From NCBI GenBank assembly GCA_905193155.1, contig CAJJNQ010000014.1, positions 1 to 54,222 of the forward strand: 54,222 nt of DNA, read 5' to 3'. This document shows positions 24,225-32,106 of this stretch, piece by piece (position 1 is the first letter of the stretch; the number at the start of each line of letters is the position of its first letter). The notes below the pieces were generated by a model. It searched no databases. It saw only the letters and a list, made by a program, of their open reading frames with translations, and was not told where the DNA came from. This DNA is from an uncultured Christensenella sp. (GTDB lineage Bacteria; Bacillota; Clostridia; Christensenellales; UBA1750). The translations under genes were made by a program, and so were the position numbers.

Positions 24225-24875
24225 ATGATGCGCTATTCTGTGATTCTGTTTGATCTGGACGGCACGATTCTGAACACTTTGGACGATTTAGCGGCCAGCA
24301 CCAACCGTGCGCTTGCAAAAAACGGTCTGCCGACGCGCAGTACAGAGGAAGTGCGCCGCTTTGTCGGCAACGGCATCCGGCTGCTGATCGAGCGCGCCGT
24401 GTCAGAAAACACGCCCCTTACGCTGATCGACCGCGTGTTTGACGATTTCCGCGCGGACTACGCCGAGCACTGCGCCGACCGCACTCTTCCCTATGACGGC
24501 ATACCGGAACTGCTTCGCGCGCTGCGAGCCTCGGGTGCGCGCACCGCGGTGATCTCCAACAAGGCCGATTCCGCCGTACAGGAGTTGATCGCGCACTATT
24601 TCCCCGGCCTGTTCGACGCCGTTGTGGGGGAGCGCCCCGGCGTGCGCCGCAAGCCTGCGCCCGACGCGGTGCTGGAAGTGCTGCGCGCGCTTTCCGCTGC
24701 CCCTGCCGACGCAGTCTACATCGGTGATTCCGAGGTTGATGTAGAAACGGCGCGCAACGCCGGCCTCCCCTGTATCGCGGTGGATTGGGGGTTCCGCAGC
24801 CGCGAGATTTTGCTTCAGCACGGTGCGCAGACCATCGCCTCGTCGCCCGCAGAACTGCAATTCCTATTAGCCTGA
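24225..24875 (+). CDS. HAD-family phosphatase (phosphoglycolate phosphatase-like)
   Basis: The 216-residue product has all four HAD motifs: FDLDGTILNTLDD (nucleophile D10, acid D12), ISNK near 107, RRKPAPDAVL with Lys near 144, and YIGDSEVDVETA near 166. A helical cap lies between residues 17 and 85. The Gph/PpaX branch removes phosphate from small metabolites such as 2-phosphoglycolate or PPi. It is coupled to the Nudix gene (gap of three bases), so nucleotide clean-up is a possible shared theme. A second ATG one codon later is equally possible. Confidence 0.9.
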   Translation: MMRYSVILFDLDGTILNTLDDLAASTNRALAKNGLPTRSTEEVRRFVGNGIRLLIERAVSENTPLTLIDRVFDDFRADYAEHCADRTLPYDGIPELLRALRASGARTAVISNKADSAVQELIAHYFPGLFDAVVGERPGVRRKPAPDAVLEVLRALSAAPADAVYIGDSEVDVETARNAGLPCIAVDWGFRSREILLQHGAQTIASSPAELQFLLA

Positions 24876-24966
24876 TTTTTATCATTCTCCTATTGACAAG
24901 TCAAATAAAACGATTTACATTGAAAGTGACAAATAAAATATCAATATTCTTTAGAAAGATTATATC

Positions 24967-25173
24967 ATGCAAAACAATCATTTTATACACGATCTTTTTA
25001 TTGTTATCGGAATCTCTCTTCTATCCACGATCTCCATCGCAATTTCGATTTTTTCCCGGTATGGTTTTTTTTATCCTCCAGCTTTCAAACCTGTTTGGAT
25101 TTCATTTGGAATAACACTTTTTTTTGTCGTTCTGCTCGTTCTTCTTTTTATCAGAGATGTGCGGTCCAAGTGA
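24967..25173 (+). CDS. Small two-span membrane protein, AT-rich island
   Basis: The 68-residue frame encodes two hydrophobic helices (FIVIGISLLSTISIAISIF, and SFGITLFFVVLLVLLFI) with a basic end (RDVRSK). No family is recognised. Only a weak AGAAAG site precedes the ATG. The DNA is far richer in A and T than the flanking genes, which points to recent acquisition. It may be a real short protein or chance hydrophobic coding. Confidence 0.4.
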   Translation: MQNNHFIHDLFIVIGISLLSTISIAISIFSRYGFFYPPAFKPVWISFGITLFFVVLLVLLFIRDVRSK

Positions 25174-25222
25174 ATTATGCTCATTAAGCGCGCAATGAGT
25201 ATAAATACAAGGCGGTTATTGT

Positions 25223-26127
25223 ATGAAAAAGGTTATTTCTCTCGTTCTTTCTCTTACTATTCCTTTCTCTCTTGCCATCAGTACACGCTACCAATACTGA
25301 ATTGTCCTCTCTCACCTACCGAGCACTTTGTCCTTTATAACCCAGAAGGAAATAGACTCGATGTGCTTATTTATCAAAGCTTAATCGAATCACAGGCAGA
25401 GGTGTACAAAGATGGTTTGCTAATTCAGCAAGCTGTTGCTAATAAGCAAACCATGACTGTACAAAGTGAAATCTACGATCTGCCAAACGAAAGTAATAGT
25501 TTCAATAATCAAAATACAAGTTTTAGTAAAGAAATGGGCTTTACAGTAATAACCCAACACAAAGCTCAAAGTACCAATTCACTTAATCTGGTTATTCCGT
25601 TTTCAACTCGCTCCTCCTTATGGAATGAACCTGTCGAAAATTCAGGATTGTCCTCTTCTCCCTATGGAGACGGTTATTATCTCATTGGTACTGACGAGTT
25701 AACTGTACATCCAGGTATTATTGGTTATCTATACCGCAAATATACTAAGACATATGATGGTGAAACTGCATATTGGACATTTGATGTTTATCAAACAATG
25801 GCTGCAATAGCAGCAATAATCAGTGCTTCTGCTTGCGCATCAATTGCAGGTGCTCTTCTCACTATGCTTGTCTTTACTTCATCAGAATATCTTGCTTATC
25901 GTCAAGCCCTCCGCGTCGAAACATATACCTTTAACTATACCTATCGTGTGCGTGTTAATGGTTCTATTCAGCTAACAAGTTATCGCGATATAACCTATTG
26001 GAAATCCTATAATACTACTGAAAAAACAACTCGTTGGGATGAAAAGTCGTTCAATGGTGGATTTGGCGGTTCAAACTCTGAATTAGTATCTCAGGGAATT
26101 CAGAACTATGTAAACAGCCATAGTTAG
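25223..26127 (+). pseudogene. Secreted protein gene with broken reading frame, AT-rich island
   Basis: AAGGCGG seven bases upstream and a textbook signal peptide (MKKVISLVLSLTIPFSLA) mark a start at 25223, but that frame stops after about 25 codons. The next frame reads LPSVHATNTELSSLTYR, a plausible signal end (VHA) and mature start. The third frame then carries the main body (about 275 residues, FVLYNPEGNRLDVLIYQSLI onwards) to the TAG at 26127. Two small indels near 25275 and 25310 would restore one protein of about 300 residues. The body has a hydrophobic span near MAAIAAIISASACASIAGAL and a Tyr/Thr-rich strand region after it. No family is recognised. Base composition marks it as foreign. 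Confidence 0.55.
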
Positions 26128-26161
26128 TATTGTTTCCCAGACTAATGTTCTGAGCGCTTCA

Positions 26162-26196
26162 AAAAGAGCTTCCCGTTGAAAACGGGAAGCTCTTTT
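26162..26196. terminator. Bidirectional terminator between AT-rich island and htpG
   Basis: Perfect 16-base stem (AAAAGAGCTTCCCGTT with its complement) and a three-base loop, with A-run and T-run on the two sides. It lies 34 bases after the plus-strand stop and 15 bases from the htpG stop. Confidence 0.85.
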
Positions 26197-26210
26197 TTAT
26201 GATTCAGGAA

Positions 26211-28214
26211 TTACTTGTCCTCTTCAGGCTTTTCCTCTACGGGAAGCTCCGGCTCGGTCGCAGGCGTTTCCTCGACAGGAAGTTCATCCTTGTTTTCGGG
26301 CTTTTCCTCGGTGGCAAGCTCGGTCATCAGGCGCAGGGAGCGGGAAATAAAGGCGTTCATGCGTTCCGCGGGCAGGGACTGCTGCGCCATTTCGGCCAGA
26401 TCGGTCAGTTGCAGGCAGATATCCTTAGCGGTGTCGTCCTGCGGACGGTTAGCCAGGTTCTGCACCAGCGGATGCTGCGAGTTGAGCACCAGCGTGCGCT
26501 CCAGCGGGAACTGCGGCATGCCGTCGCTGCCCCACAGGCGCATGGCCTCCTGATAGCGGCGCATGTTCTCGTCCAACAGCAGCACGGCGGGCGTCTCCTC
26601 GTTCTTCAGCGGCTCGATGCGGATCTTGAGGTTGATGTCGTCCACCGCCCACTTGAACATCTCTTCCAGCTTCTTGGTCAGGTCCGCGTCGATGGCGGCA
26701 TCGCTGTCGCGCAGCGCATCGGCAATATCCGCATCCACGCGGGTGAAGTGAACGTTTTCGTTCTTGCTCTCGATCAACTGCATAAAGCCGATGTCGATGG
26801 GCGTACCCATCACCACGACCTCGATGCCGCGCTCCTCGTAAAGGCCAACGGTGTTGGCCTGACGGTTCTCGTCCTCGGCATAGAACACCTTGTTCTCATG
26901 CGTGTCCTTTGCCTTGTCCAGGTATTCAGCCAGGGTCTCGTATTCGCCCTTGCTGGTCTTGTAGACAATCGCGTCCTTCATGCGGTCGTAGAACTTGTTG
27001 TCGCGCATGCAGCCATACTTGATAAAAGGATGAATGTCCTTCCAGTAGGACTCGTACTGCTCGCGCTCGTTCTTGAACATGCCGGTCAGGCGATCGGCGA
27101 CCTTGCGGGTGATGTAGTCGGAAAGCTTGCGAACGTAGCCGTCGTTCTGCAGGAACGAACGAGAGACGTTCAGCGGCAGGTCGGGGCAATCGACGACGCC
27201 CTTGAGCAGCAGCAGGAACTCCGGGATGATCTCCTTGATGTTATCGGCAATGAACACCTGATTGGAGTAGAGCTTGACCTGGCCCTCATTCGTAATCTCG
27301 TTCTTCAGGCGCGGGAAGTACAGAATGCCGTGCAGGTTGAACGGATAATCCGCGTTGAGGTGAATCCAGAACAGCGGCTCGTCCCACTCATGGAAGGTGT
27401 CGCGGTAGAACTTCTTATAGTCCTCGTCCGTGCAGTCCTTCGGCGCACGCATATAGAGCGGATTGGGCGTATTGAGCATTTCGGGAACTTCTTCCTCGTG
27501 TTCATGCTCATGGTCGTGGCCGCATTCGCAGTTTTCCTCATGCTCGTGGTCGTGGCCGCATTCACAGCCGTCCTCGTGATCGTGCTCATGCTTTTTCTCG
27601 TCCTCGACCACCTCGCAGTAGATGGGCGTGGGCATGAAGGAGCAATACTTGCGGATGGTTGATTTGACCGTATTGCCATCCAGGAACTCGTCGGACTCGT
27701 TGTTGAGGTACAGGGTGACGGTGGTGCCGACCTCTTCGCGCTCGGTTTCTTCCATCGTGTATTCGACGCTGCCGTCGGATTCCCAGCAGACCGCCTTGGC
27801 ATCGGGCAGACAGCTCAGCGTATCGATGCGGACCTTATCCGCCACCATGAAGGCAGAATAGAATCCCAAACCAAAGTGACCGATAATCTGCTCGCCGCTG
27901 TCCTTGTATTTCTCCATGAAGTCGTTCGCGCCGGAGAAAGCGACCTGGTTGATATACTTGCGCACTTCCTCCGCCGTCATGCCGACGCCGTTATCGGTAA
28001 AGGACAAAATGCGGTGCTCCTTATCCACGCGCACGGTGACGCGCGGCTGATAATCGTCCGGAATCTGCCCCACCATGCGGCGCTTGGCCACCGCATCGCA
28101 GCAGTTGGAAATCAACTCTCTTATAAAAATATCCCGATCGGAATACAACCATTTCTTGATGATGGGCAAAAAGTTTTCCGTATGAATGGATAACTGACCT
28201 TTTTCCATGCTCAT
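26211..28214 (-). CDS. htpG: Hsp90 chaperone HtpG with Cys/His-rich insert
   Basis: The 667-residue product has the GHKL ATPase domain (NCCDAVAKRR near 37-46, FTDNGVGMT 72-80, GHFGLGFYSAFMV 112-124), a middle domain with the FLQNDGYVRKLSDYI segment, and a C-terminal dimer domain. Between the ATPase and middle domains, where eukaryotic Hsp90 has its charged linker, residues about 205-243 hold KHEHDHEDG and two copies of CECGHDHEHE. This is a candidate metal-binding linker, unusual for bacterial HtpG. The C-terminus carries a second acidic Pro/Glu tail (VEETPATEPELPVEE). GGAGG upstream supports the ATG at 28214. The promoter and CIRCE element indicate HrcA control of this heat-shock gene. Confidence 0.95.
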   Translation of the reverse strand: MSMEKGQLSIHTENFLPIIKKWLYSDRDIFIRELISNCCDAVAKRRMVGQIPDDYQPRVTVRVDKEHRILSFTDNGVGMTAEEVRKYINQVAFSGANDFMEKYKDSGEQIIGHFGLGFYSAFMVADKVRIDTLSCLPDAKAVCWESDGSVEYTMEETEREEVGTTVTLYLNNESDEFLDGNTVKSTIRKYCSFMPTPIYCEVVEDEKKHEHDHEDGCECGHDHEHEENCECGHDHEHEHEEEVPEMLNTPNPLYMRAPKDCTDEDYKKFYRDTFHEWDEPLFWIHLNADYPFNLHGILYFPRLKNEITNEGQVKLYSNQVFIADNIKEIIPEFLLLLKGVVDCPDLPLNVSRSFLQNDGYVRKLSDYITRKVADRLTGMFKNEREQYESYWKDIHPFIKYGCMRDNKFYDRMKDAIVYKTSKGEYETLAEYLDKAKDTHENKVFYAEDENRQANTVGLYEERGIEVVVMGTPIDIGFMQLIESKNENVHFTRVDADIADALRDSDAAIDADLTKKLEEMFKWAVDDINLKIRIEPLKNEETPAVLLLDENMRRYQEAMRLWGSDGMPQFPLERTLVLNSQHPLVQNLANRPQDDTAKDICLQLTDLAEMAQQSLPAERMNAFISRSLRLMTELATEEKPENKDELPVEETPATEPELPVEEKPEEDK
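27487..27592 (-). repeat. Tandem 12-codon repeat encoding CECGHDHEHE in htpG
   Basis: Two adjacent 36-base units encode C-E-C-G-H-D-H-E-H-E plus two linker residues, in the interdomain linker of HtpG. The near identity at DNA level suggests expansion by slippage or unequal crossing. Confidence 0.8.
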
Positions 28215-28262
28215 TGCAATTACCTCCGTCAGCGTAGTTATATAAATCTCGCTACGGATTAT

Positions 28263-28290
28263 ATTATAGCACCTGCAGAATGGATGTCAA
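28263..28290 (-). promoter_or_regulatory. Promoter of htpG
   Basis: On the minus strand a perfect TTGACA (28285-28290), a 16-base spacer and a perfect TATAAT (28263-28268), about 50 bases before the start codon. Confidence 0.85.
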
Positions 28291-28297
28291 GCAAAAC

Positions 28298-28324
28298 TTA
28301 GCACTCATCGGTAAAGAGTGCTAA
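28298..28324. promoter_or_regulatory. CIRCE element (HrcA operator)
   Basis: TTAGCACTC, nine bases, GAGTGCTAA: an exact match to the CIRCE consensus. It lies seven bases upstream of the htpG -35 box rather than in the transcribed leader as at groE and dnaK operons. Known family role: HrcA binds it and represses heat-shock genes. Confidence 0.95.
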
Positions 28325-29780
28325 CATTTGTGTATGGGCAGAATGTGGATGATCTGGTCAAATACCAGATGGACACGTTCGGCTACTCCGAGGACGTGGC
28401 GCGAGAGGAAGTCGTTGCCAACTCTGCAGCGACGGTGCTGACGGACGAAGAGTTCGTGCGCAATCTGTACAACAACGAGCACAGCCTGTTTGAGCAGATT
28501 CGCAAGTTCTTCAAGGAACTGGCGGAGACCTTCAAACAGCTCACCCAGAGCGCGAGCTGGAGTCAGGACGCTGCGCTCACGCCGGAGAACGTGCGCGCCA
28601 TCGCAGAGGTGTTCGACAGGGTGGCGGCGGATACGGCTGCCACTGGTTATACCACCGGGAAGCAGATGCTTTCCAGAAAGGAGTTCTCCGATATAACTCC
28701 TGCAACCAGAGAAGAGTCTTTACAGCTCAATCTTCTGGACGAGAGAAATCTTGCACGCTATTTCAAGGAAGTAGACTCTGCTCTCAACGGAAGTATGCCG
28801 ACCGGTGAGCTGGTGCTTGTCGGCAAGCCGCCCAGAGTGCTTGCGGAATATATGAAGTCCACGAATCCTATCCAGATACCTCAAAAGATCATAAAAAAAG
28901 CTGCTCTTTCAAAAAATGAAAGCGCATACGGTAAGCATGCATTGGGCCGTGCCGTCATTGAGCAGCTGCCGGTACAGCTTACCTACCCTATGGCAATTAC
29001 AGGGAATACCACGGACCATCAACAGATGAATGACAACAGCATTGTTGTATGGACGGACTGGAAAACGGAAGCGGGAGATTCTGTCATTGTTCCTATAAGA
29101 ATTGATGTGTCTGGCGGCGTTGATGCATACAACAACATCAATAGTGTGTTTGATGCGTATAACTCTGAGTATGCTGCTGATCTGCTTCGGGATGGAAATG
29201 TTCTGTATACCAGAAATGGAAAAAACATCCAAGAGCTTCTCCCACTTCGGCGACCAGTGCCGAAGGTGACCCGCTCGGATGTTTCTTCTAAAAACAGTGT
29301 AGCAGAAGCATCTGACGTTGTCAAGTTTTCCGCGAAAGATCCTGTGGAGAAAAAGGGGACGCTGCTTGCCATCCACAACCTGACGGAAGAGAAACTGCAA
29401 AAGTTCCTCGCGCTGGGCGGCGCGCCCATGCCCAGCATTGCGGTCACGCGCTCTGATGTGGAGCACAGCAATTTCGGCGATATCTCCCTGATCTTCGACA
29501 AATCGACCATTGACCCGAAGGCAAGCAGGAAGAACACGGTCTACTCTGCCGATGCGTGGACTCCCACGTTCCCGCAGATCGAGTACGAAACGAACAAGAA
29601 GGTGGATAACGCCGTTTACAGCCGCCTGACGGCACTCTCCCGGAACATGGACGAATTCTACCGTGAGGATTTGAAGCGCGTGCTCTACGGCGTGGACGAT
29701 GGGCTAAACCGTTACGGCGGAGAAGCCGGATTCGTCGAGCACGCAATGGACAATCTCGGCCTGCAAACAGCAACCAAAAG
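28318..29780 (+). pseudogene. Truncated phage/ICE polyvalent (MuF-C-like) protein fragment
   Basis: The open frame has no ribosome binding site and begins inside the CIRCE element, so its 5' part is missing. The translated segment resembles the large multi-domain proteins carried by Clostridial prophages and conjugative elements: DEEFVRNLYNNEHSLFEQIR (region after a lost peptidase), LLDERNLARYFKEVDSALNG with VGKPPRVLAEYM (MuF C-terminal type), and LGGAPMPSIAVTRSDV with DAWTPTFPQIEYE. The frame has no own stop before it runs into the antisense of the glycosidase gene, so the 3' end is lost as well; the terminator at 29784 marks the practical end. Inference: a scar of a mobile element next to htpG. 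Confidence 0.7.
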
Positions 29781-29783
29781 GAA

Positions 29784-29817
29784 GAAGCATTCGGAAATCT
29801 CCGAATGCTTCCCTTTT
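29784..29817. terminator. Terminator after the GH13 gene / phage fragment
   Basis: Perfect 12-base stem GAAGCATTCGGA / TCCGAATGCTTC with an AATC loop (29784-29811), then a run of T residues on the plus strand; on the minus strand TTCCTTTTGG follows. It lies seven bases from the GH13 stop. Confidence 0.8.
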
Positions 29818-29823
29818 TTGTTT

Positions 29824-31146
29824 TTAGCCCTCGTGCTCCTTGAAGGACTTCTGTTCCAGATTGTGGTTTGTGACGTGGACGAGCACCGGGGTCATCGGCG
29901 CGGGGATGCGGCCGTTTTTGACCGTGACGCTGCCGCCCAGCAGGTTCTCGTACTCACCGTCCGGCAGGGGCAGGTCGGCCTCGCCCGTGACCAGGTGGAA
30001 GTTGAACACGCCGTAGAGCTGTTCGTCGCCCATTTCGTAATGTCCGGTCAGGATGCTGTCCTGCTTGGGTTCGTCGAGGAAGAACGCGCCGCTCGTTTCG
30101 ATGGGCATCTTCTTGATGGGACGCAGCGCGCGCAGCAGCTCCGCCAGCCAGGGCGCTTCCTGCCGCTCAAAGACGACTCTGCTCGTCATGTCGGTGCGCT
30201 TGGCCACCTTGAACTCCTGCCCCGCATAGATCAGCGCCGGCCCCTTGAGGAAATAGGAGAACGCCGTCCACATCCGGAGCTGTTCGTCCGTGTGCACCAA
30301 CGAGCAGACGCGCACCTGATCGTGATTTTCGAGGAAGCGCATCTTGATGTAGTTCATGGGATACATAGCCTTTTGACGATTCAGGCCGTCCACATACTCC
30401 TTGAGCGTGCCCTTGCCCTTGAGATAATCCTCATAGAAATAGTGCACGTCGTAGTCATAGGTGATGTCAAACGCCTGATACATCTCCGCGTCGCTGTGCA
30501 GATTCCAGCCGCGGTCGCGCATCCTGGTCAGGAAGGGATAATGATGGGTTTCCGCCAGCCAGATGAAATCGGGATTGATCTTGTCCATCTCCGCACGCGC
30601 ACGGCTCCAGAAATTCAGAGGCACCATCGGGGCCACGTCGCAGCGGTAGCCGTCCACGCCGAGCTTTGCCCACATCAGCGCGGTTTCGACCATGTAATCG
30701 CAAAGCGCTTCGTTGGAATAATCCAGATCGTAAACGTCGTTCCAGAAGCGGTACATGGGCTTGCCGTCCGCATCCTGATAGAAATAATCCGGATGGTTTT
30801 CCACCAGCACGGAATCCTGCGAGGTGTGGTTATAGACGATGTCGAGCATGACCTTCATGCCGCGGGCATGAACCTCCTTCACCAGCCGCCCAAAGGAATC
30901 GAAGTCGCCGTAAGCAGGGTTGATCGCGCGGAAATCCCGCACGGAATAGGGAGAGCCGCACTCGCCGAACTTCATCTTTTCTCCGCGGGGATGGATGGGC
31001 ATGAGCCACACCACATCCACACCCAGATCGCGGATGCGGTCGAGTTCGTCGATCACACCGTCAAAGTTGTGTTTTTCCGTCAGGTTCATTACGCTCAGTT
31101 CATAAATGATGAGTGAATTGAGCGCCGGATTGGTCTGTTGAGCCAT
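29824..31146 (-). CDS. GH13 alpha-amylase-family glycosidase
   Basis: The 440-residue product has the GH13 barrel with the four conserved regions: DIVYNHTS (102-109), GYRCDVAP with nucleophile D170, WLAETHH with acid/base E199, and FLENHDQVR with D276. It has no signal peptide, so it acts in the cytoplasm on imported oligosaccharides, probably alpha-glucans or maltodextrin-like sugars. It is short for the family and lacks a starch-binding domain; the C-terminal beta domain is about 90 residues. It is the last gene of an operon with a YesN-type regulator, a YesM-type kinase and a sugar-binding lipoprotein, 24 bases after the latter. The exact bond specificity cannot be read from the sequence. 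Confidence 0.93.
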   Translation of the reverse strand: MAQQTNPALNSLIIYELSVMNLTEKHNFDGVIDELDRIRDLGVDVVWLMPIHPRGEKMKFGECGSPYSVRDFRAINPAYGDFDSFGRLVKEVHARGMKVMLDIVYNHTSQDSVLVENHPDYFYQDADGKPMYRFWNDVYDLDYSNEALCDYMVETALMWAKLGVDGYRCDVAPMVPLNFWSRARAEMDKINPDFIWLAETHHYPFLTRMRDRGWNLHSDAEMYQAFDITYDYDVHYFYEDYLKGKGTLKEYVDGLNRQKAMYPMNYIKMRFLENHDQVRVCSLVHTDEQLRMWTAFSYFLKGPALIYAGQEFKVAKRTDMTSRVVFERQEAPWLAELLRALRPIKKMPIETSGAFFLDEPKQDSILTGHYEMGDEQLYGVFNFHLVTGEADLPLPDGEYENLLGGSVTVKNGRIPAPMTPVLVHVTNHNLEQKSFKEHEG

Positions 31147-31170
31147 GGTTGATTCCTTCTTTCTCTTTTT

Positions 31171-32106
31171 TTATTCATATGGAAAAACGATTTTTTCAAT
31201 TTCTGCCGTGAACAGATTGTCCCGCGTGACCACCACGCTGGCAAGCGTGCGTTCATCCGGCACCGCATTGCCGCGCAACGCCTCAGCGGCATATTCAACG
31301 CCGAGATATCCCATCCCAAAGGAGTTGCGGACGATGGTCGCGCTAACCGTGCCATCCTCAATGCACTCGATCAGTTCTGTCACAACGTCCGTCCCCACGA
31401 TGGCAACATCACGCCTTAAGTATTTCACCGCTGCCGCCGCGCCCACCGTAGCTTTTGCTGAAAACACGACGATCGCATCCAGATCCGGCAGGAGATAGAG
31501 CTGCTGAAGAGTCTGCCGGTAGGCCCAATCGCGGCTGTCGCCGCAAAAGATGCGTCCCTGCACCGTTACGCCCATCTGCTCCAGCCGTTGGCGCAGCTCC
31601 GTTTCGCCGGAGAGACTTTCTGCGCTGTCCGTCAGCAACAGCACGGTATCTCCCTCCTGCAAGCGGTTGCCCAGAGTCCTTGCCATGTTATCGCCCATTT
31701 TCACATCGTCGTTGAGCACAGTGGAGATTCTTTCCTGCAGCACCAGCCCCGTACCCACCGCCACGACGGGCAGCCCGGTTTCCTCCAGTGCGGTAATGAT
31801 CTTTCTTTCGCCCTGCGTTGCAGCGATGATCACGTTCATCTCGTCCTCCAGCGCTTTTTCTGGCAGATCCTCCGCCAGCACGCCGCTTTCACGATCCGGG
31901 CGATAGATCTCCAGCTGTACGTTCATCCGCTGGGCGGCGGTCTGCGCACCCTCCGCGATGTTTTCCCAATAATGCCCTTCGCCTTCGGAAAGGATCAACG
32001 CGACCCTTGCCGTCTGCTCTTTTCGATTGCATCCACTCAGGGGAAGGAAGAGCAGCAGCACCACCAGCATCAGGGCCGATGCTTGGGGAATGTGATGGTG
32101 ACGCAT
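31171..32106 (-). CDS. Sugar-binding lipoprotein (LacI-type periplasmic-binding fold)
   Basis: The 311-residue product has a lipoprotein signal with lipobox LSGC (C26), then a type 1 periplasmic-binding fold starting VALILSEGEGHYWENIAEGA, with hinge strands NVIIAATQGERK, AIVVFSAKATVGAAA and VAIVGTDVVTELI. The fold binds sugars outside the membrane. There is no transporter gene beside it. It overlaps the kinase gene by 37 bases, so it is probably a co-sensor that presents bound sugar to the kinase, though service to a distant ABC transporter is possible. Operon: regulator, kinase, this gene, GH13 enzyme. Confidence 0.88.
   Translation of the reverse strand: MRHHHIPQASALMLVVLLLFLPLSGCNRKEQTARVALILSEGEGHYWENIAEGAQTAAQRMNVQLEIYRPDRESGVLAEDLPEKALEDEMNVIIAATQGERKIITALEETGLPVVAVGTGLVLQERISTVLNDDVKMGDNMARTLGNRLQEGDTVLLLTDSAESLSGETELRQRLEQMGVTVQGRIFCGDSRDWAYRQTLQQLYLLPDLDAIVVFSAKATVGAAAAVKYLRRDVAIVGTDVVTELIECIEDGTVSATIVRNSFGMGYLGVEYAAEALRGNAVPDERTLASVVVTRDNLFTAEIEKIVFPYE

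Noticed and set aside
27481..27605. Short tandem repeats in htpG considered as a CRISPR-like array
   Set aside because: The repeats are in frame, coding and directly adjacent without unique spacers.
29824..31116. Plus-strand frame continuing from the phage fragment through the GH13 gene
   Set aside because: From about 29780 the translation is the reverse complement of the glycosidase; the join is chance read-through of the truncated fragment.
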